Shown: piece by piece, positions 8,298-18,076 of the stretch
Numbering within the stretch: position 1 is the first letter of the stretch
How the letters are laid out: each line of letters opens with the position of its first letter
Assembly: GCF_024753245.1 (NCBI RefSeq)
Contig: NZ_JANUGX010000002.1
Coordinates: forward strand, 186,001 to 250,000
Reading direction: 5' to 3'
Length of the DNA: 64,000 nt
Origin: Massilia norwichensis
GTDB lineage: Bacteria > Pseudomonadota > Gammaproteobacteria > Burkholderiales > Burkholderiaceae_D
The notes under the pieces: generated by a model
Seen by the model: the letters and a program-made list of their open reading frames with translations, nothing else
What the model was told of the DNA's origin: nothing
Database searches by the model: none
Program-made: the position numbers and the translations under genes

Positions 8298-9851
8298 TCA
8301 GAAGCGGACGAAGTGCACCGCGGCCAGGCCGACCACCGCGACGGCCGTGACGCAGGCGAGGATGGCCAGCAGGCGGTTGGTGCGGCGCTGGTTCTCGACC
8401 AGCTTGTACATCAGGTCGCCCATGTCGAGGTCGCTGTGCGCGCGCTTGTGCAGCACCTGGTGGGCCAGGCGCGGGATCTGCGGGAAGATCTGGGCGAAGC
8501 GCGGCGCCTCGTCGCGCAGGCGCTCGACGAAGCCGCGCCAGCCCACCTGGTCGGCCATCCAGCGCTCCAGATAGGGTTTCGCGGTCTTCCACAGGTCGAG
8601 GTCCGGATCGAGCTGGCGCCCCAGGCCCTCGATGTTGAGCATGGTCTTCTGCAGCAGCACCAGCTGCGGCTGGACCTCGACGTTGAAGCGGCGCGAGGTC
8701 TGGAACAGGCGCAGCAGCACCTGGCCGAAGGAGATGTCCTTCAGCGGACGGTCGAAGATCGGTTCGCAGGTCGCGCGCACTGCGGCTTCCAGTTCGTCGA
8801 CGCGGGTGTCGCGCGGCGCCCAGCCGGATTCGATGTGGGCTTCGGCCACGCGCTTGTAGTCGCGGCGGAAGAAGGCCAGGAAGTTCTGCGACAGGTAATC
8901 CTTGTCGAAATCGTTCAGGGTGCCGACGATGCCGAAGTCGAGCGCAATGTAGCGCCCGAAGGTCGCCTCCTCCACCGACACCAGGATGTTGCCGGGGTGC
9001 ATATCCGCGTGGAAGAAACCGTCGCGGAAGACCTGGGTGAAGAAGATCTCGACGCCATCGCGCGACAGCTTTTTCAGGTCGACGCCGGCTGCGACCAGGC
9101 GGTCGGTCTGCGAGATCGGGATGCCGTTCATGCGCTCCATCACGATCACGCTGCTGGAGCAGTAATCCCAGTACATCTCCGGGACCATCAGCAGGGTCGA
9201 GTTGGCGAAGTTGCGGCGCAGCTGGCTGGCCTGGGCCGCTTCGCGCATCAGGTCGAGCTCGTCGTGCAGGTACTTGTCGAATTCGGCGACGACTTCGCGC
9301 GGCTTCAGGCGGCGGCTGTCCGGCCACACCTTTTCGATCAGGCCGGCCGCCATCTGCATCAGGGCCAGGTCTTCGTCGATGGTCGATTTCATCCCCGGAC
9401 GCAGCACCTTGACCGCGACTTCCTTGCCGTTCTTGAGGGTGGCGAAGTGGACCTGGGCGATCGAGGCCGACGCCACCGGCGTGCGCTCGAAAGTAGCGAA
9501 CAGCTGCTCCGGCGGGGCGCCGAGCGAGCGCGTGATCTGGGCGATGGCGAGGTCGGAATCGAAAGGCGGCACGCGGTCCTGCAGCAGCGACAGCTCGGCC
9601 ACGATATCCGGCGGCATCAGGTCGGGGCGGGTCGACAGCACCTGGCCGAACTTCACGAAGATCGGTCCCAGCTCTTCCAGCGCCAGGCGCAGGCGGATCG
9701 CGCGCGGCGACGTGATGCGGCGCCAGAAGAACATGGTGTTAATGAAGCGGGCGGTGCGCGGCACTTGCAGGCCGGACATCGCGATCTCGTCGAGACCGTA
9801 TTTCGTGAAAACCGTGAAGATCTTCAGCAGGCGCAGGAATTTCAGAATCAT
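8298..9851 (-). CDS. ubiB: Ubiquinone biosynthesis protein UbiB (atypical kinase/ATPase)
   Basis: A 517-residue member of the ADCK/UbiB protein-kinase-like family, needed for the aerobic hydroxylation stage of ubiquinone synthesis. The family-specific KxGQ motif is seen in [14 protein letters not shown] near residue 67. The Ala-rich loop is [10 protein letters not shown], the lysine lies in [10 protein letters not shown], the catalytic loop in [11 protein letters not shown] and the metal Asp in ALDFGIVG. The C-terminus has a predicted membrane anchor ([20 protein letters not shown]). It overlaps the ubiJ stop by 3 nt and so is co-translated with it. Confidence 0.95.
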   Translation of the reverse strand: MILKFLRLLKIFTVFTKYGLDEIAMSGLQVPRTARFINTMFFWRRITSPRAIRLRLALEELGPIFVKFGQVLSTRPDLMPPDIVAELSLLQDRVPPFDSDLAIAQITRSLGAPPEQLFATFERTPVASASIAQVHFATLKNGKEVAVKVLRPGMKSTIDEDLALMQMAAGLIEKVWPDSRRLKPREVVAEFDKYLHDELDLMREAAQASQLRRNFANSTLLMVPEMYWDYCSSSVIVMERMNGIPISQTDRLVAAGVDLKKLSRDGVEIFFTQVFRDGFFHADMHPGNILVSVEEATFGRYIALDFGIVGTLNDFDKDYLSQNFLAFFRRDYKRVAEAHIESGWAPRDTRVDELEAAVRATCEPIFDRPLKDISFGQVLLRLFQTSRRFNVEVQPQLVLLQKTMLNIEGLGRQLDPDLDLWKTAKPYLERWMADQVGWRGFVERLRDEAPRFAQIFPQIPRLAHQVLHKRAHSDLDMGDLMYKLVENQRRTNRLLAILACVTAVAVVGLAAVHFVRF

Positions 9852-10504
9852 CAGCTATCCGATTGTGGGTCGTGCGGCAGTCGCGGCACAGGGGTGGCGC
9901 TGCGCTGGGCCAGCCGCTGTTCCAGTTTCTGCTCCAGTTTGGCGATGCGCTTGGCGGTACGCTCGACGTCGTCGCGCAGGCGGTTCACGTCGTCCGCGAA
10001 GGCATCGACGGCCTCCGGGCGGATCAGGACGCGGCGCTCCTCGAGCAGGAATTCGGCGACGTTCTCGGCAAGGCGGCGCCCGGCACCGGTCGCGTGCGAC
10101 ACCGCCGCGCGCGCGCCGCCGACCAGGCGGGTGGCGGCGATGGGGCCGAGAAAGCGTTCCAGATCATGCTCGGCATCCCAGCGCAGGCCTTTCGACAGTT
10201 GCGAGATGGTGTTGGCGAATTCGGCATCGCCCTCGATGCGCACATAGGAAAAGGCGCGGTCGCGGTTCTGCAGGATCAGCGGCAGGTCGCCCGGCTTGAC
10301 GTGAATGGTCACGTCCGGCACGTCATCGGCACCGGCCGCTTCCAGCATGCCGTCTTTCGCCACGCGCATGCACAGGCGCAGGTGGCCCATGTCGATGCAG
10401 GCGACCTTGCCGGCGCGGCGCATCAGGGTATCGCGCGCCCAGGCTTCCTGGGCCAGCAGGTGGTTGATGGTCGCTACGCTGAGAAAAGAAGGAGTTGATG
10501 ACAT
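9851..10504 (-). CDS. ubiJ: Ubiquinone biosynthesis accessory factor UbiJ (SCP2 domain)
   Basis: A 217-residue protein with an N-terminal SCP2 sterol-carrier-like lipid-binding domain (about residues 15-115, with [19 protein letters not shown] and [10 protein letters not shown]). A helical C-terminal part ends in a coiled coil ([20 protein letters not shown] then [11 protein letters not shown]). UbiJ is an accessory of the soluble Ubi metabolon and probably binds quinone intermediates. It precedes ubiB with overlapping start/stop. The ATG at 10504 has no visible ribosome-binding site, and a terminator ends about 15 nt upstream, an odd leader discussed in findings. Confidence 0.9.
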   Translation of the reverse strand: MSSTPSFLSVATINHLLAQEAWARDTLMRRAGKVACIDMGHLRLCMRVAKDGMLEAAGADDVPDVTIHVKPGDLPLILQNRDRAFSYVRIEGDAEFANTISQLSKGLRWDAEHDLERFLGPIAATRLVGGARAAVSHATGAGRRLAENVAEFLLEERRVLIRPEAVDAFADDVNRLRDDVERTAKRIAKLEQKLEQRLAQRSATPVPRLPHDPQSDS

Positions 10505-10518
10505 GGAGGCTTGCGTTC

Positions 10519-10547
10519 AAAAAAAAACCGCCCTGCGTTGGGCGGTT
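10519..10547 (-). terminator. Rho-independent terminator after the Tim44-like gene
   Basis: Read on the minus strand: 8-bp stem AACCGCCC/GGGCGGTT with a 6-nt loop, followed by nine T. It separates the Tim44-like gene (ends 10621) from ubiJ (starts 10504). Confidence 0.85.
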
Positions 10548-10620
10548 CGATCTTACCAGTTCGCCGGGGCACAAACCCGGCGGCACGGATCGTTATGACA
10601 AAAATATTGTCAAAAATATC

Positions 10621-11583
10621 TTACGTGATCTGCTGGATGCCCGCCAGGACCCAGCCACCGTTGCCGTTCAGCGGCTTCGCCAGGTTCCACACCTCGACGT
10701 AGGGCTCGGCCAGCGCGCCCGGGGCGTTGCGGATCATGCCGTTGAACTGCACGCTCGCCAGGTAGTCGCGCTCGGTGGTTTCGATGCCCAGCAGTTGGGC
10801 GTCGATCGAGACGACTTCGGTGTAATCCTGCTGGCCGCCGCGCTCCTGGATCTGCATCTGCAGCTCGGCAAACACTTCCGGCGAGGTGAACTCGCGCAGG
10901 TCGGCCGTATCGCCGCGGTCCCAGGCTGCCTGCATGCGGATGAACGAGGCTTTCGCATGGCGCAGGAAGGCCTCGGTGTCGAAGCCGGCCGGCACGCCCC
11001 ATTGCTGGTGCGCGGTCTGCTTGTTCAGCGACACGTTCGAGGTCGGCTGGTTGTAGCCGCCGGCATAGTTGCTGGCGGTCTCAGGCTGCCAGCCCTGGTT
11101 CAGACCCGAGCCGATTTCCGGCGTGCCGGTCGCCGGCGCAGGCGTCGGATTGAAACCCGAGAACTGCGTATTCGACGGCGTGGCTTTGCGGCGGAACATG
11201 CGCACGATGAACACCACGGCGAGCACCAGCAGCAGGATCATCAGGATCGAGGACAAGGCGCTGGCCATGGCGCCGCCGATGCCGAGGTGCGAGAACAGCG
11301 CGCCCAGGCCCAGGCCCAGCAGCGCGCCGCCCAGGACGCCCTTCCACATGCTCGGACGACGCTGCGGCACTTGTGCAGGCGCGGCCGGTGCCGGTGCCTG
11401 GCGCTGGTAGCCCGGCTGCTGGGACGGTGCCGGCGCGGGGGCCGGCGCCGGCGCGCGCATCTGGCGCACCGACTGCGACTGGCGGCCGAAGGAACGGCCG
11501 CCGCCCACCGGACGCGCGAACGCTTCGGCGACGAAGGACAGTGCGGTCACCGCGATCATCGTGCTGGCCAAGAATTTCTTCAT
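10621..11583 (-). CDS. Tim44-like domain protein
   Basis: A 320-residue protein with a signal-like hydrophobic start (KKFLASTMIAVTALSFVAEA). An Arg/Gln/Ser- and Ala/Pro-rich low-complexity stretch follows (about residues 25-85), then a membrane segment (LSSILMILLLVLAVVFIVRM, about 125-145). The Tim44-like domain is C-terminal (QWGVPAGFDTEAFLRHAKAS onward). The family is often found beside ubi genes in betaproteobacteria; the molecular role is unproven. The start at 11583 fits the signal peptide and an AGGTGTCC upstream; the frame extends 15 codons further without a good start. It follows ubiE by 10 nt and ends at its own terminator. Confidence 0.85.
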   Translation of the reverse strand: MKKFLASTMIAVTALSFVAEAFARPVGGGRSFGRQSQSVRQMRAPAPAPAPAPSQQPGYQRQAPAPAAPAQVPQRRPSMWKGVLGGALLGLGLGALFSHLGIGGAMASALSSILMILLLVLAVVFIVRMFRRKATPSNTQFSGFNPTPAPATGTPEIGSGLNQGWQPETASNYAGGYNQPTSNVSLNKQTAHQQWGVPAGFDTEAFLRHAKASFIRMQAAWDRGDTADLREFTSPEVFAELQMQIQERGGQQDYTEVVSIDAQLLGIETTERDYLASVQFNGMIRNAPGALAEPYVEVWNLAKPLNGNGGWVLAGIQQIT

Positions 11584-11593
11584 CGTGGACACC

Positions 11594-12328
11594 TCAAAGT
11601 TTGATGCCGGTGTGCAGTGCAGCCACACCAGCCGTCAGGTTGTAGTACTGCACGCGTTCCAGGCCCACCGTTTCCATCATGGATTTCAGCGTTTCCTGGT
11701 CCGGGTGCATGCGGATCGATTCCGCCAGGTAGCGGTAGCTCTCGGCATCGTTGGCGATGCGCTGGCCCAGCCACGGCAGCACCGAGAACGAATAGATGTC
11801 GTACGGCTTCTGCAGCGGCGCGGCCACTTTCGAGAACTCCAGCACCAGCAACTTGCCGCCGGGCTTGAGCACGCGGCGCATTTCCGCCAGCGCCTGGTCC
11901 TTGTGCGTCATGTTGCGCAGGCCGAAGGCCACGCTGACCCGGTCGAAGTAGTTGTCCGGGAAGGGCAACTTTTCCGCGTCACACAGCAAGGTGGGGGTCA
12001 CTAGACCTTTATTCAATAGACGGTCGCGGCCAACGCGCAGCATCGATTCGTTGATGTCGGTGAGCCAGACCTCGCCGCTCGGCCCGGCCTGCTTGGCGAA
12101 GGCCTTGGCCAGATCGCCGGTGCCGCCGGCGATGTCGAGCACCTTGAAGCCGGGGCGCACGCCCGCCTGGGCGATCGTGAAGGTCTTCCAGATGCGGTGC
12201 AGGCCGCCGGACATCAGGTCGTTCATCACGTCGTACTTCGACGCAACCGAGTGGAAAACCTTGGCGACCTCGTGGACCTTGTCGTCCTCGGAAACGGTCT
12301 TGTAGCCGAAATGGGTGGTGTTGGTCAT
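11594..12328 (-). CDS. ubiE: Ubiquinone/menaquinone C-methyltransferase UbiE
   Basis: A 244-residue SAM-dependent methyltransferase acting in the C-methylation step of ubiquinone (and demethylmenaquinone) synthesis. UbiE hallmarks are [12 protein letters not shown] at the start, [17 protein letters not shown] near residues 25-41, SAM motif [13 protein letters not shown] near 64-75, [13 protein letters not shown] near 136, and the C-terminal [15 protein letters not shown]. It is the first gene of the ubiE-tim44 pair; ubiJ-ubiB follow behind a terminator. Confidence 0.97.
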   Translation of the reverse strand: MTNTTHFGYKTVSEDDKVHEVAKVFHSVASKYDVMNDLMSGGLHRIWKTFTIAQAGVRPGFKVLDIAGGTGDLAKAFAKQAGPSGEVWLTDINESMLRVGRDRLLNKGLVTPTLLCDAEKLPFPDNYFDRVSVAFGLRNMTHKDQALAEMRRVLKPGGKLLVLEFSKVAAPLQKPYDIYSFSVLPWLGQRIANDAESYRYLAESIRMHPDQETLKSMMETVGLERVQYYNLTAGVAALHTGIKL

Positions 12329-12601
12329 ATCGTTTGCCAGTTTGATCTTGTCGCATTATACAAGGCTCATCCTGGGCACAGGCGCGGGGCTTGCCGGACC
12401 GGCAAGCGGGTCGGCAGCACGCGCGGCCCATACTGCTGAGCTGTTGTCGCGGAAATAACAACACTAAAAAAAATTTCAATTCAATCGTGCAGCACTTTCC
12501 CTAAATTTTGCTTATAGTGATTCAGCTTTGTTCAGTTCGCCACGGCGGAGACCTGGGGACGTGGCAAAGTTTTGGATAATTCCTTTTAAGAGAGAAAAGA
12601 C
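12329..12601. other. ubiE/csp divergent intergenic region with long csp leader
   Basis: 273 bp separating divergent ubiE and the cold-shock gene. A TATAGT at 12513-12518, shortly preceded by TG, is the likely csp -10 and would give a leader near 80 nt. Long structured leaders are typical of cold-shock genes. No gene was seen. Confidence 0.5.
12513..12518 (+). promoter_or_regulatory. Probable -10 box of the csp gene
   Basis: TATAGT preceded 2 nt upstream by TG resembles an extended -10 promoter. No convincing -35 at 16-18 bp. Confidence 0.45.
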
Positions 12602-12808
12602 ATGGCGACTGGCACTGTGAAATGGTTTAACGACTCCAAGGGCTTCGGCTTCATCAAACCGGATGATGGCGGCGACGATCTGTTCGCGCACTTCTCGGCA
12701 ATCAACACGGCCGGCTTCAAGTCCCTGGCGGAAAACCAGCGCGTCAGCTTCGATATCACCACCGGCCCGAAGGGCAAGCAAGCTGCAAATATCCAGCCGC
12801 AGGCGTAA
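12602..12808 (+). CDS. Cold-shock protein, CspA family
   Basis: A 68-residue single cold-shock domain, a nucleic-acid-binding OB-fold. RNP1 is KGFGFIKP and RNP2 is DLFAHFSAI, both intact; the aromatic surface residues are present (W at position 8, F at 9). Members act as RNA chaperones at low temperature or in stationary phase. It has its own promoter region and a hairpin terminator 30 nt downstream, so it is probably monocistronic. The ribosome-binding site is AAGAGAG. Confidence 0.96.
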   Translation: MATGTVKWFNDSKGFGFIKPDDGGDDLFAHFSAINTAGFKSLAENQRVSFDITTGPKGKQAANIQPQA

Positions 12809-12835
12809 TTGCCGACCAGCCGGTTTAACCGGCAT

Positions 12836-12872
12836 AAAAAAAGCGCCGAGCGGTTTCGCCGGCGCTTTTTTC
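12836..12872. terminator. Bidirectional terminator between csp and the DUF971 gene
   Basis: Stem AAGCGCCG/CGGCGCTT (12841-12848 with 12860-12867), flanked by A-runs on the left and T-runs on the right, so it can stop transcription from both convergent genes. Confidence 0.85.
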
Positions 12873-12888
12873 GTTTTATGTGCTGCTT

Positions 12889-13311
12889 TTAATGCTTGTG
12901 GCCGCAGCCGCTGATCGCTTTGATTGGGGTACCCGGCAGCACCGTGCGCGATTCGCGGCCGACGTCGCCCACGAAACCGGCGGCGTGCAGGCGCTGCATG
13001 TAGTCCTGCCACAGGGTTTCCTGTTCGCTGCCCAGCTTGTACAGGTAATCCCAGGTAAAGATGCCGGACTCGTGGCCGTCGGTGAACAGCGGCTTGATCG
13101 CGTAATTGCCGACCGGCTCGACGCCGTTGATGCCGACTTCGCGCTTGCCGACCTGCAGTACTTCCTGGCCCGGACCGTGGCCCATCACTTCGGCCGAGGG
13201 CGAGTAGACGCGCATCAGCTCGAAGGGGATGGAGAAGGCGGCGCCGTCGTCGAAGGCGATTTCCAGCACTTTGGATTGCTGGCGGATGGTGAGGCTGGTT
13301 GGGATGCGCAT
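12889..13311 (-). CDS. DUF971 (gamma-butyrobetaine hydroxylase-like N-terminal) domain protein
   Basis: A 140-residue protein consisting essentially of the DUF971/GBBH-like N domain (SKVLEIAFDDG near residue 11, FELMRVYSPSAEV near 26, FTDGHESGIFTWDYLYKLG near 75). The domain is known as a zinc/iron-binding fold near hydroxylases and Fe-S proteins; its own role is not known. The C-terminus GCGHKH is Cys/His-rich and could bind metal. The start at 13311 (MRIPTSLTIRQQ) is the family start; in-frame sequence further upstream is a repeat element, not protein. Confidence 0.82.
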   Translation of the reverse strand: MRIPTSLTIRQQSKVLEIAFDDGAAFSIPFELMRVYSPSAEVMGHGPGQEVLQVGKREVGINGVEPVGNYAIKPLFTDGHESGIFTWDYLYKLGSEQETLWQDYMQRLHAAGFVGDVGRESRTVLPGTPIKAISGCGHKH

Positions 13312-13345
13312 GGTGTCGATAAATGGTGACCGATGATAAACCGTC

Positions 13346-13417
13346 ATTCCCGCGCAGGCGGGAATCCATACGTCGCGTTCACATAGGCGCAGCATGGGTT
13401 CCCGCTTTCGCGGGAAC
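13346..13417. repeat. Pair of dRS3-like inverted repeats
   Basis: Two 20-bp palindromes, ATTCCC-N8-GGGAAT at 13346-13365 and GTTCCC-N8-GGGAAC at 13398-13417. The first matches the ATTCCC(N8)GGGAAT pattern of the neisserial dRS3 repeat; similar elements occur in many betaproteobacteria. They lie between the DUF971 and HIT genes. Confidence 0.75.
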
Positions 13418-13434
13418 GACGAAGTGGGATCATT

Positions 13435-13872
13435 TTACTGCTTCGCGAACTTCCGCTCGATCGCCTGCTTCAATTGCGGCATCAGGGCGCGCCGCTGTTC
13501 CAGCACATCCGCAGGCGTTTCACGCACCGCCTGGGCCCACACCGGCGCCGGGAAATGCGCGTCGTCGGCGTAGCGCGGAATCACGTGCCAGTGCAGGTGC
13601 GGCACCACGTTGCCCAGGCTCGCCACATTCACCTTCAGCGGCTGCATCGCCTCGCGCACCGCCTGCTCGAGCTTGAACACGGCTTCGTTCAACAGCAGCC
13701 GGTCGGCATCAAGCAGGTCGCTCATCTCGCGCACGTGCCCGTTCCACACCACGCGGGCGAAGCCGGGATAGTTGGGCTCCTCTGCCAGGATCACGGAAAA
13801 CTTCTCGTTCGCGACCACTTTCGCAGAAGCCGCCAGTTCGCACAGCTCGCAGCCCATCACCCTGGACGTCAT
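13435..13872 (-). CDS. HIT-family (histidine triad) hydrolase
   Basis: A 145-residue histidine-triad protein with active-site motif [10 protein letters not shown] near residues 92-101 (HxHxHxx, a tryptophan replacing one residue). An N-terminal CELC zinc-type pair is at residues 8-11. HIT proteins hydrolyse nucleoside phosphoramidates or dinucleotides; the substrate is not assignable. The start ATG 13872 overlaps the upstream oxidoreductase stop (ATGA), so the two are co-translated. Confidence 0.88.
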   Translation of the reverse strand: MTSRVMGCELCELAASAKVVANEKFSVILAEEPNYPGFARVVWNGHVREMSDLLDADRLLLNEAVFKLEQAVREAMQPLKVNVASLGNVVPHLHWHVIPRYADDAHFPAPVWAQAVRETPADVLEQRRALMPQLKQAIERKFAKQ

Positions 13873-16800
13873 ACCAGCACCCTTTCGATACCGCCGTTGT
13901 TGGCATTCGCCACGTAGTTCGGCAGCCAGTTCTCGCCCAGCAGATGCCGCGCGATCTCGACCACGATGTAGTCGGCAGTCGTGCCGGCGTCGTCGTTGTA
14001 GCGCGACAGGCCCTGCAGGCAGGATGGGCAGCTGGTCAGGATCTTGACGTCGCCCTTGAAGCCGTCGGCGCGCAGTTTATCCGCGCCCTTCTCCATCTCT
14101 TCTTCCTTCCGGAAGCGGACCTGGGTCGCGATGTCCGGACGGGACACGGCGAAGGTGCCCGACTCGCCGCAGCAGCGGTCGTTCTTCTCGATCTTGACGT
14201 TGTCCGCGGTCTGCACCAGCGCGTTCACGGTCTTCATCGAGTCCTGCAGCTTCATCGGCGTGTGGCAGGGGTCGTGGTACATGTAGCGGGTACCGGTCAC
14301 GCCTTCCAGCTTGACGCCCTTCTCGAGCAGGTACTCGTGGATGTCCATGATGCGGCAGCCCGGGAAGATCTTCTCGAATTCATAGGTCGCCAACTGGTCG
14401 TAGCAGGTGCCGCAGGAAACCAGCACCGTCTTGATGTCGAGGTAGTTCAGCGTGTTCGCCATGCGGTGGAACAGCACGCGGTTATCGGTCATCATCTTGT
14501 CGGCCTTGTCGTACTGGCCGGCGCCGCGCTGCGGATAGCCGCAGCACAGATAGCCCGGCGGCAGCACGGTCTGCACGCCGACTTCCCACAGCATCGCCTG
14601 GGTGGCCAGGCCGACCTGCGAGAACAGGCGCTCGGAGCCGCAGCCGGGGAAGTAGAACACCGCTTCCGTATCCGCATTGGTCCGCTTCGGATTGCGGATG
14701 ATCGGGATGACCTTGTCGTCCTCGATGTCCAGCAGGGCGCGCGCGGTCTTCTTCGGCAGGTTGCCCGGCATCTTCTTGTTCACGAAGTGGATCACCTGCT
14801 CGCGGATCGGCGCCTTGCCGGTGGTCGGCGGCGGTGCCTTGGTCTGCTCTTTCGCCACCGCCTTCAGCACGCTCGCGCCCAGGCGCTGCGCCTTGTAGCC
14901 CAGATCGACCATCGCCTTGCGGGTAGCGTTGATGGTGGTCGGGTCGGTCGCGTTCAGGAAGAACATGGCGGCGCGGTTGGCCGGCTTGAAGCTGCGCTTG
15001 TCCATCTTGCGCAGCAGGTTACGCATGTTCATCGAGACGTCGCCGAAGTCGATGTTGACCGGGCACGGCGTCACGCATTTGTGGCACACGGTGCAGTGGT
15101 CGGACACGTCCTCGAATTCTTCCCAGTGCCGGATCGAGACGCCGCGGCGGGTTTGCTCTTCGTACAGGAAGGCCTCGATCAGCGCGGAGGTCGCGAGGAT
15201 CTTGTCGCGCGGCGAGTACAGCAAATTCGATTGCGGCACGTGGGTCGTGCAGACCGGCTTGCACTTCCCGCAGCGCAGGCAGTCCTTGATGCTGTTGGCG
15301 ATGGCGCCGATATCGCTCTGCTGCATGATCAGCGATTCGTGGCCCATCAGGCCGAAGGACGGCGTGTAGGCGTTGGTCAGATCGGCCGCCACCGCGCTCG
15401 TGTTGAGCAGCTTGCCCTTGTTGAAGCGGCCTTCCGGGTCGACGCGCTGCTTGTAGTCGCGGAACTCGGCGATCTCTTCGTCGGTCAGGAACTCGAGCTT
15501 GGTGATGCCGATGCCGTGCTCGCCCGAGATCACGCCGTCCAGCGAACGGGCCAGCTTCATGATGCGCTCGACCGCTTTATGCGCATCCTGCAGCATCGCG
15601 TAATCGTCGGAGTTGACCGGCAGGTTGGTGTGGACGTTGCCATCGCCGGCGTGCATGTGCAGCGCCACGAAGACGCGCGAACGCAGCACGCGCTGGTGGA
15701 TGGCGGTGGCTTCGTCCAGGATCGGTTTGTAAGCCGCGCCGTTGAAGATCTGGCGCAGCGGCGCGCGGATGTCGTTCTTCCACGAGACGCGCACGGTGTG
15801 GTCCTGCACCACGTCGAACAGACGCGCCTGCGGCTGCGCGTTCAGGCGGCGCTCGAAGTTCTCGTAGAAACCATCCAGCCCGAATTCGGCCAGCTTCGGC
15901 AGCGCGTCCTTCAGCGGCTGGTCGAGGTTCGCCAGCAGCCAGCCCCAGCGTGCGGCGGTCTTCGCCAGCAATTCGTCGGCCTGCTGCGGACGGTCGCCGA
16001 GGATCTCTTCCTTCGAGACGCCCTCGCCGGTGGCATCGTCCGCCTTCATCACTTCCAGCGTGCCGGACGTGATCCAGGCATGCAGTTCCTCGACCAGCTG
16101 CAGCTTGTTCTTGATCGACAGCTCGATGTTGATGCGCTCGATGCCGTCGGTGTACTCGCCCATGCGGTTCAGGGGAATGACGACGTCTTCGTTGATCTTG
16201 AAGGCGTTGGTGTGGCGCGCGATGGCCGCGGTGCGTGCGCGGTCCAGCCAGAACTTCTTGCGCGCTTCGGCGCTGACGGCGATGAAGCCTTCGCCGACGC
16301 GGGTATTCGCCAGCCGCACCACTTCCGACGCGGCCTGCGCGACGGCGTTCTCGTCGTCGCCGACGATGTCGCCGAACAGCGCCATCTTCGGCAGCGTGCC
16401 GCGCTTCGATTTGGTCGCATAGCCGACCGCGCGCAGGTAGCGCTCGTCCAGGTGCTCCAGGCCCGCCAGGCGCAGGCTGGCGAACTCCGGCTTGCCGTTC
16501 TTCGGCAGGCTATCGAGATAGTCTTTGATCTCGACGATCGACGGAATCGCATCGCGCGCCTGGCCGAAGAATTCCAGCGCCACGGTGCGCGTGAACTTCG
16601 GCATCTTGTGCAGGATCCAGCGGCTGGAGGTGATCAGGCCATCGGTCCCCTCCTTCTGGATGCCCGGCAGGCCGGCCAGGAATTTGTCGGTCACGTCCTT
16701 GCCCAGGCCCTCCTTGCGGAAGCGGCGGCCTTCGATGCTGAGCATCTCGGTGCGGAAAGGCGTGCCCTTGGGTGCGCCCTTCTCCGATGGGTGCGTCCAC

Positions 16801-17879
16801 TCCAGCTTGAAGGTCGCGACAGGGGCGTCGTGGATCTTGCCGAGGTTGTGGTCGACGCGGGTCACGTCCAGCCAGTCGCCGTTCGGGTCGACCATGCGCC
16901 AGGAAGCGAGGTTGTCGAGCGCCGTCCCCCACAGCACGGCCTTCTTGCCGCCCGCGTTCATGGCGATGTTCCCGCCGATGCAGGAAGCGTGGGCCGAGGT
17001 CGGGTCCACCGCGAACACGAAGCCGGCCTTTTCGGCGGCCTGCGAGACGCGCTGCGTGACCACGCCGGCGCCGGTGTAGATGGTCGCGTAATCGCGGTCC
17101 ACGCCCGGCAGGCGGCTCATCTCGACTTCGCCGAGGGCGATCAGTTTTTCGGTGTTGATCACGGCCGACATCGGCGTCAGCGGAATCGCGCCGCCGGTGT
17201 AGCCGGTACCGCCGCCGCGCGGGATGATGGTCAACCCGAGCTCGATGCAGCCCTTCACCAGGCCGGCCATCTCGTCCTCGCTGTCCGGCAGCAGCACCAG
17301 GAAGGGGTATTCGACGCGCCAGTCGGTGGCGTCGGTCACGTGCGAGGTGCGGTGCATGCCGTCGAAGCGGATGTTGCGCTTGTCGGTGTAGCGGCCCAGC
17401 ACGGCCTTGGCGCGCTTGCGCAGGTCGTACATCTCGCGGAACTCGCGGCCGAAATCGTCGACCGCCTTGCGCGCCGCTTCGAGCAGCTGTTCGACCGCCT
17501 GGCTGCGCGCGGCGCTGGTGGCGGCGTCGAGGTTGTCGCCGGCGTCCACCGTCAGGCGGCGCTTGTCGACTTCGGCCAGGCGGTGATGCAGGGCCTCGAT
17601 CAGCTTGGCGCGCCGCTTCGGGTTGTCCAGCATGTCGTCCTGCAGGTAGGGATTGCGGCGCACCACCCAGATGTCGCCCAGCACCTCGTACAGCATGCGC
17701 GCCGAACGGCCGGTCTGGCGTGCACCGCGCAATTCGTCGAGCAGGCGCCACGAGGATTCGCCCAGCAGCCGGATCACGATTTCGCGATCGGAGAACGAGG
17801 TGTAGTTATAGGGGATCTCGCGCAGGCGGGCGGGCGCGTTCTCTTCGAGCAGGGCGTGGATATTGGCAGGTGCGTTCAT
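13869..17879 (-). CDS. Fused FAD-linked oxidase / Fe-S (CCG-domain) oxidoreductase, DUF3683 type
   Basis: A 1336-residue multidomain redox enzyme. In order: an N-terminal DUF3683-like region (1-180); a PCMH-type FAD-binding domain (about 185-420, with [14 protein letters not shown]); a GlcD/DLD-type C-terminal oxidase domain ([12 protein letters not shown] near 745, [13 protein letters not shown]); two 4Fe-4S clusters ([11 protein letters not shown] near 865, [12 protein letters not shown] near 930); and two CCG domains (CCGYPQRG near 1113, CCGESGTF near 1236). It combines in one chain what GlcD and GlcF, or LldEF/Dld systems, do separately, so oxidation of D-lactate, glycolate or another 2-hydroxyacid with quinone as acceptor is inferred, not shown. 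The downstream HIT gene overlaps it. Confidence 0.9.
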   Translation of the reverse strand: MNAPANIHALLEENAPARLREIPYNYTSFSDREIVIRLLGESSWRLLDELRGARQTGRSARMLYEVLGDIWVVRRNPYLQDDMLDNPKRRAKLIEALHHRLAEVDKRRLTVDAGDNLDAATSAARSQAVEQLLEAARKAVDDFGREFREMYDLRKRAKAVLGRYTDKRNIRFDGMHRTSHVTDATDWRVEYPFLVLLPDSEDEMAGLVKGCIELGLTIIPRGGGTGYTGGAIPLTPMSAVINTEKLIALGEVEMSRLPGVDRDYATIYTGAGVVTQRVSQAAEKAGFVFAVDPTSAHASCIGGNIAMNAGGKKAVLWGTALDNLASWRMVDPNGDWLDVTRVDHNLGKIHDAPVATFKLEWTHPSEKGAPKGTPFRTEMLSIEGRRFRKEGLGKDVTDKFLAGLPGIQKEGTDGLITSSRWILHKMPKFTRTVALEFFGQARDAIPSIVEIKDYLDSLPKNGKPEFASLRLAGLEHLDERYLRAVGYATKSKRGTLPKMALFGDIVGDDENAVAQAASEVVRLANTRVGEGFIAVSAEARKKFWLDRARTAAIARHTNAFKINEDVVIPLNRMGEYTDGIERINIELSIKNKLQLVEELHAWITSGTLEVMKADDATGEGVSKEEILGDRPQQADELLAKTAARWGWLLANLDQPLKDALPKLAEFGLDGFYENFERRLNAQPQARLFDVVQDHTVRVSWKNDIRAPLRQIFNGAAYKPILDEATAIHQRVLRSRVFVALHMHAGDGNVHTNLPVNSDDYAMLQDAHKAVERIMKLARSLDGVISGEHGIGITKLEFLTDEEIAEFRDYKQRVDPEGRFNKGKLLNTSAVAADLTNAYTPSFGLMGHESLIMQQSDIGAIANSIKDCLRCGKCKPVCTTHVPQSNLLYSPRDKILATSALIEAFLYEEQTRRGVSIRHWEEFEDVSDHCTVCHKCVTPCPVNIDFGDVSMNMRNLLRKMDKRSFKPANRAAMFFLNATDPTTINATRKAMVDLGYKAQRLGASVLKAVAKEQTKAPPPTTGKAPIREQVIHFVNKKMPGNLPKKTARALLDIEDDKVIPIIRNPKRTNADTEAVFYFPGCGSERLFSQVGLATQAMLWEVGVQTVLPPGYLCCGYPQRGAGQYDKADKMMTDNRVLFHRMANTLNYLDIKTVLVSCGTCYDQLATYEFEKIFPGCRIMDIHEYLLEKGVKLEGVTGTRYMYHDPCHTPMKLQDSMKTVNALVQTADNVKIEKNDRCCGESGTFAVSRPDIATQVRFRKEEEMEKGADKLRADGFKGDVKILTSCPSCLQGLSRYNDDAGTTADYIVVEIARHLLGENWLPNYVANANNGGIERVLV

Positions 17880-17994
17880 GGGCTATCGGAGGCTGACGAA
17901 CTGACGCGTAGTGGACAGTCATTCTAGCTTATTGCGATGCACCACGCTGCGCAGCGAGCGATTTTCACAAGACTGGTTTAGCAGAAACAACGGC

Positions 17995-18032
17995 AAAAAA
18001 GGCTTCCATACAAATTTCCGATGCATGGGAAG
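17995..18032 (-). terminator. Possible terminator of the old-yellow-enzyme gene
   Basis: On the minus strand an imperfect stem (CTTCC/GGAAG with flanking AT pairs) is followed by six T, 45-80 nt past the OYE stop codon. The stem carries a bulge, so confidence is modest. Confidence 0.45.
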
Positions 18033-18076
18033 GCGTTTTTGCACAGAAAACTCGGCTTTGTGATCGGGACGGCATG

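Noticed and set aside
8223-10247. Long plus-strand frame opposite ubiB and ubiJ
   Set aside because: Same cause: mirror frame of well-supported minus-strand genes, with low-complexity composition.
13944-17927. Open frame of about 1327 codons on the plus strand, opposite the FAD/Fe-S oxidoreductase
   Set aside because: It lies wholly antisense to a gene with clear domains; its His/Val/Gln/Asp-rich composition is the usual mirror of GC-rich coding DNA, and no domain is visible.
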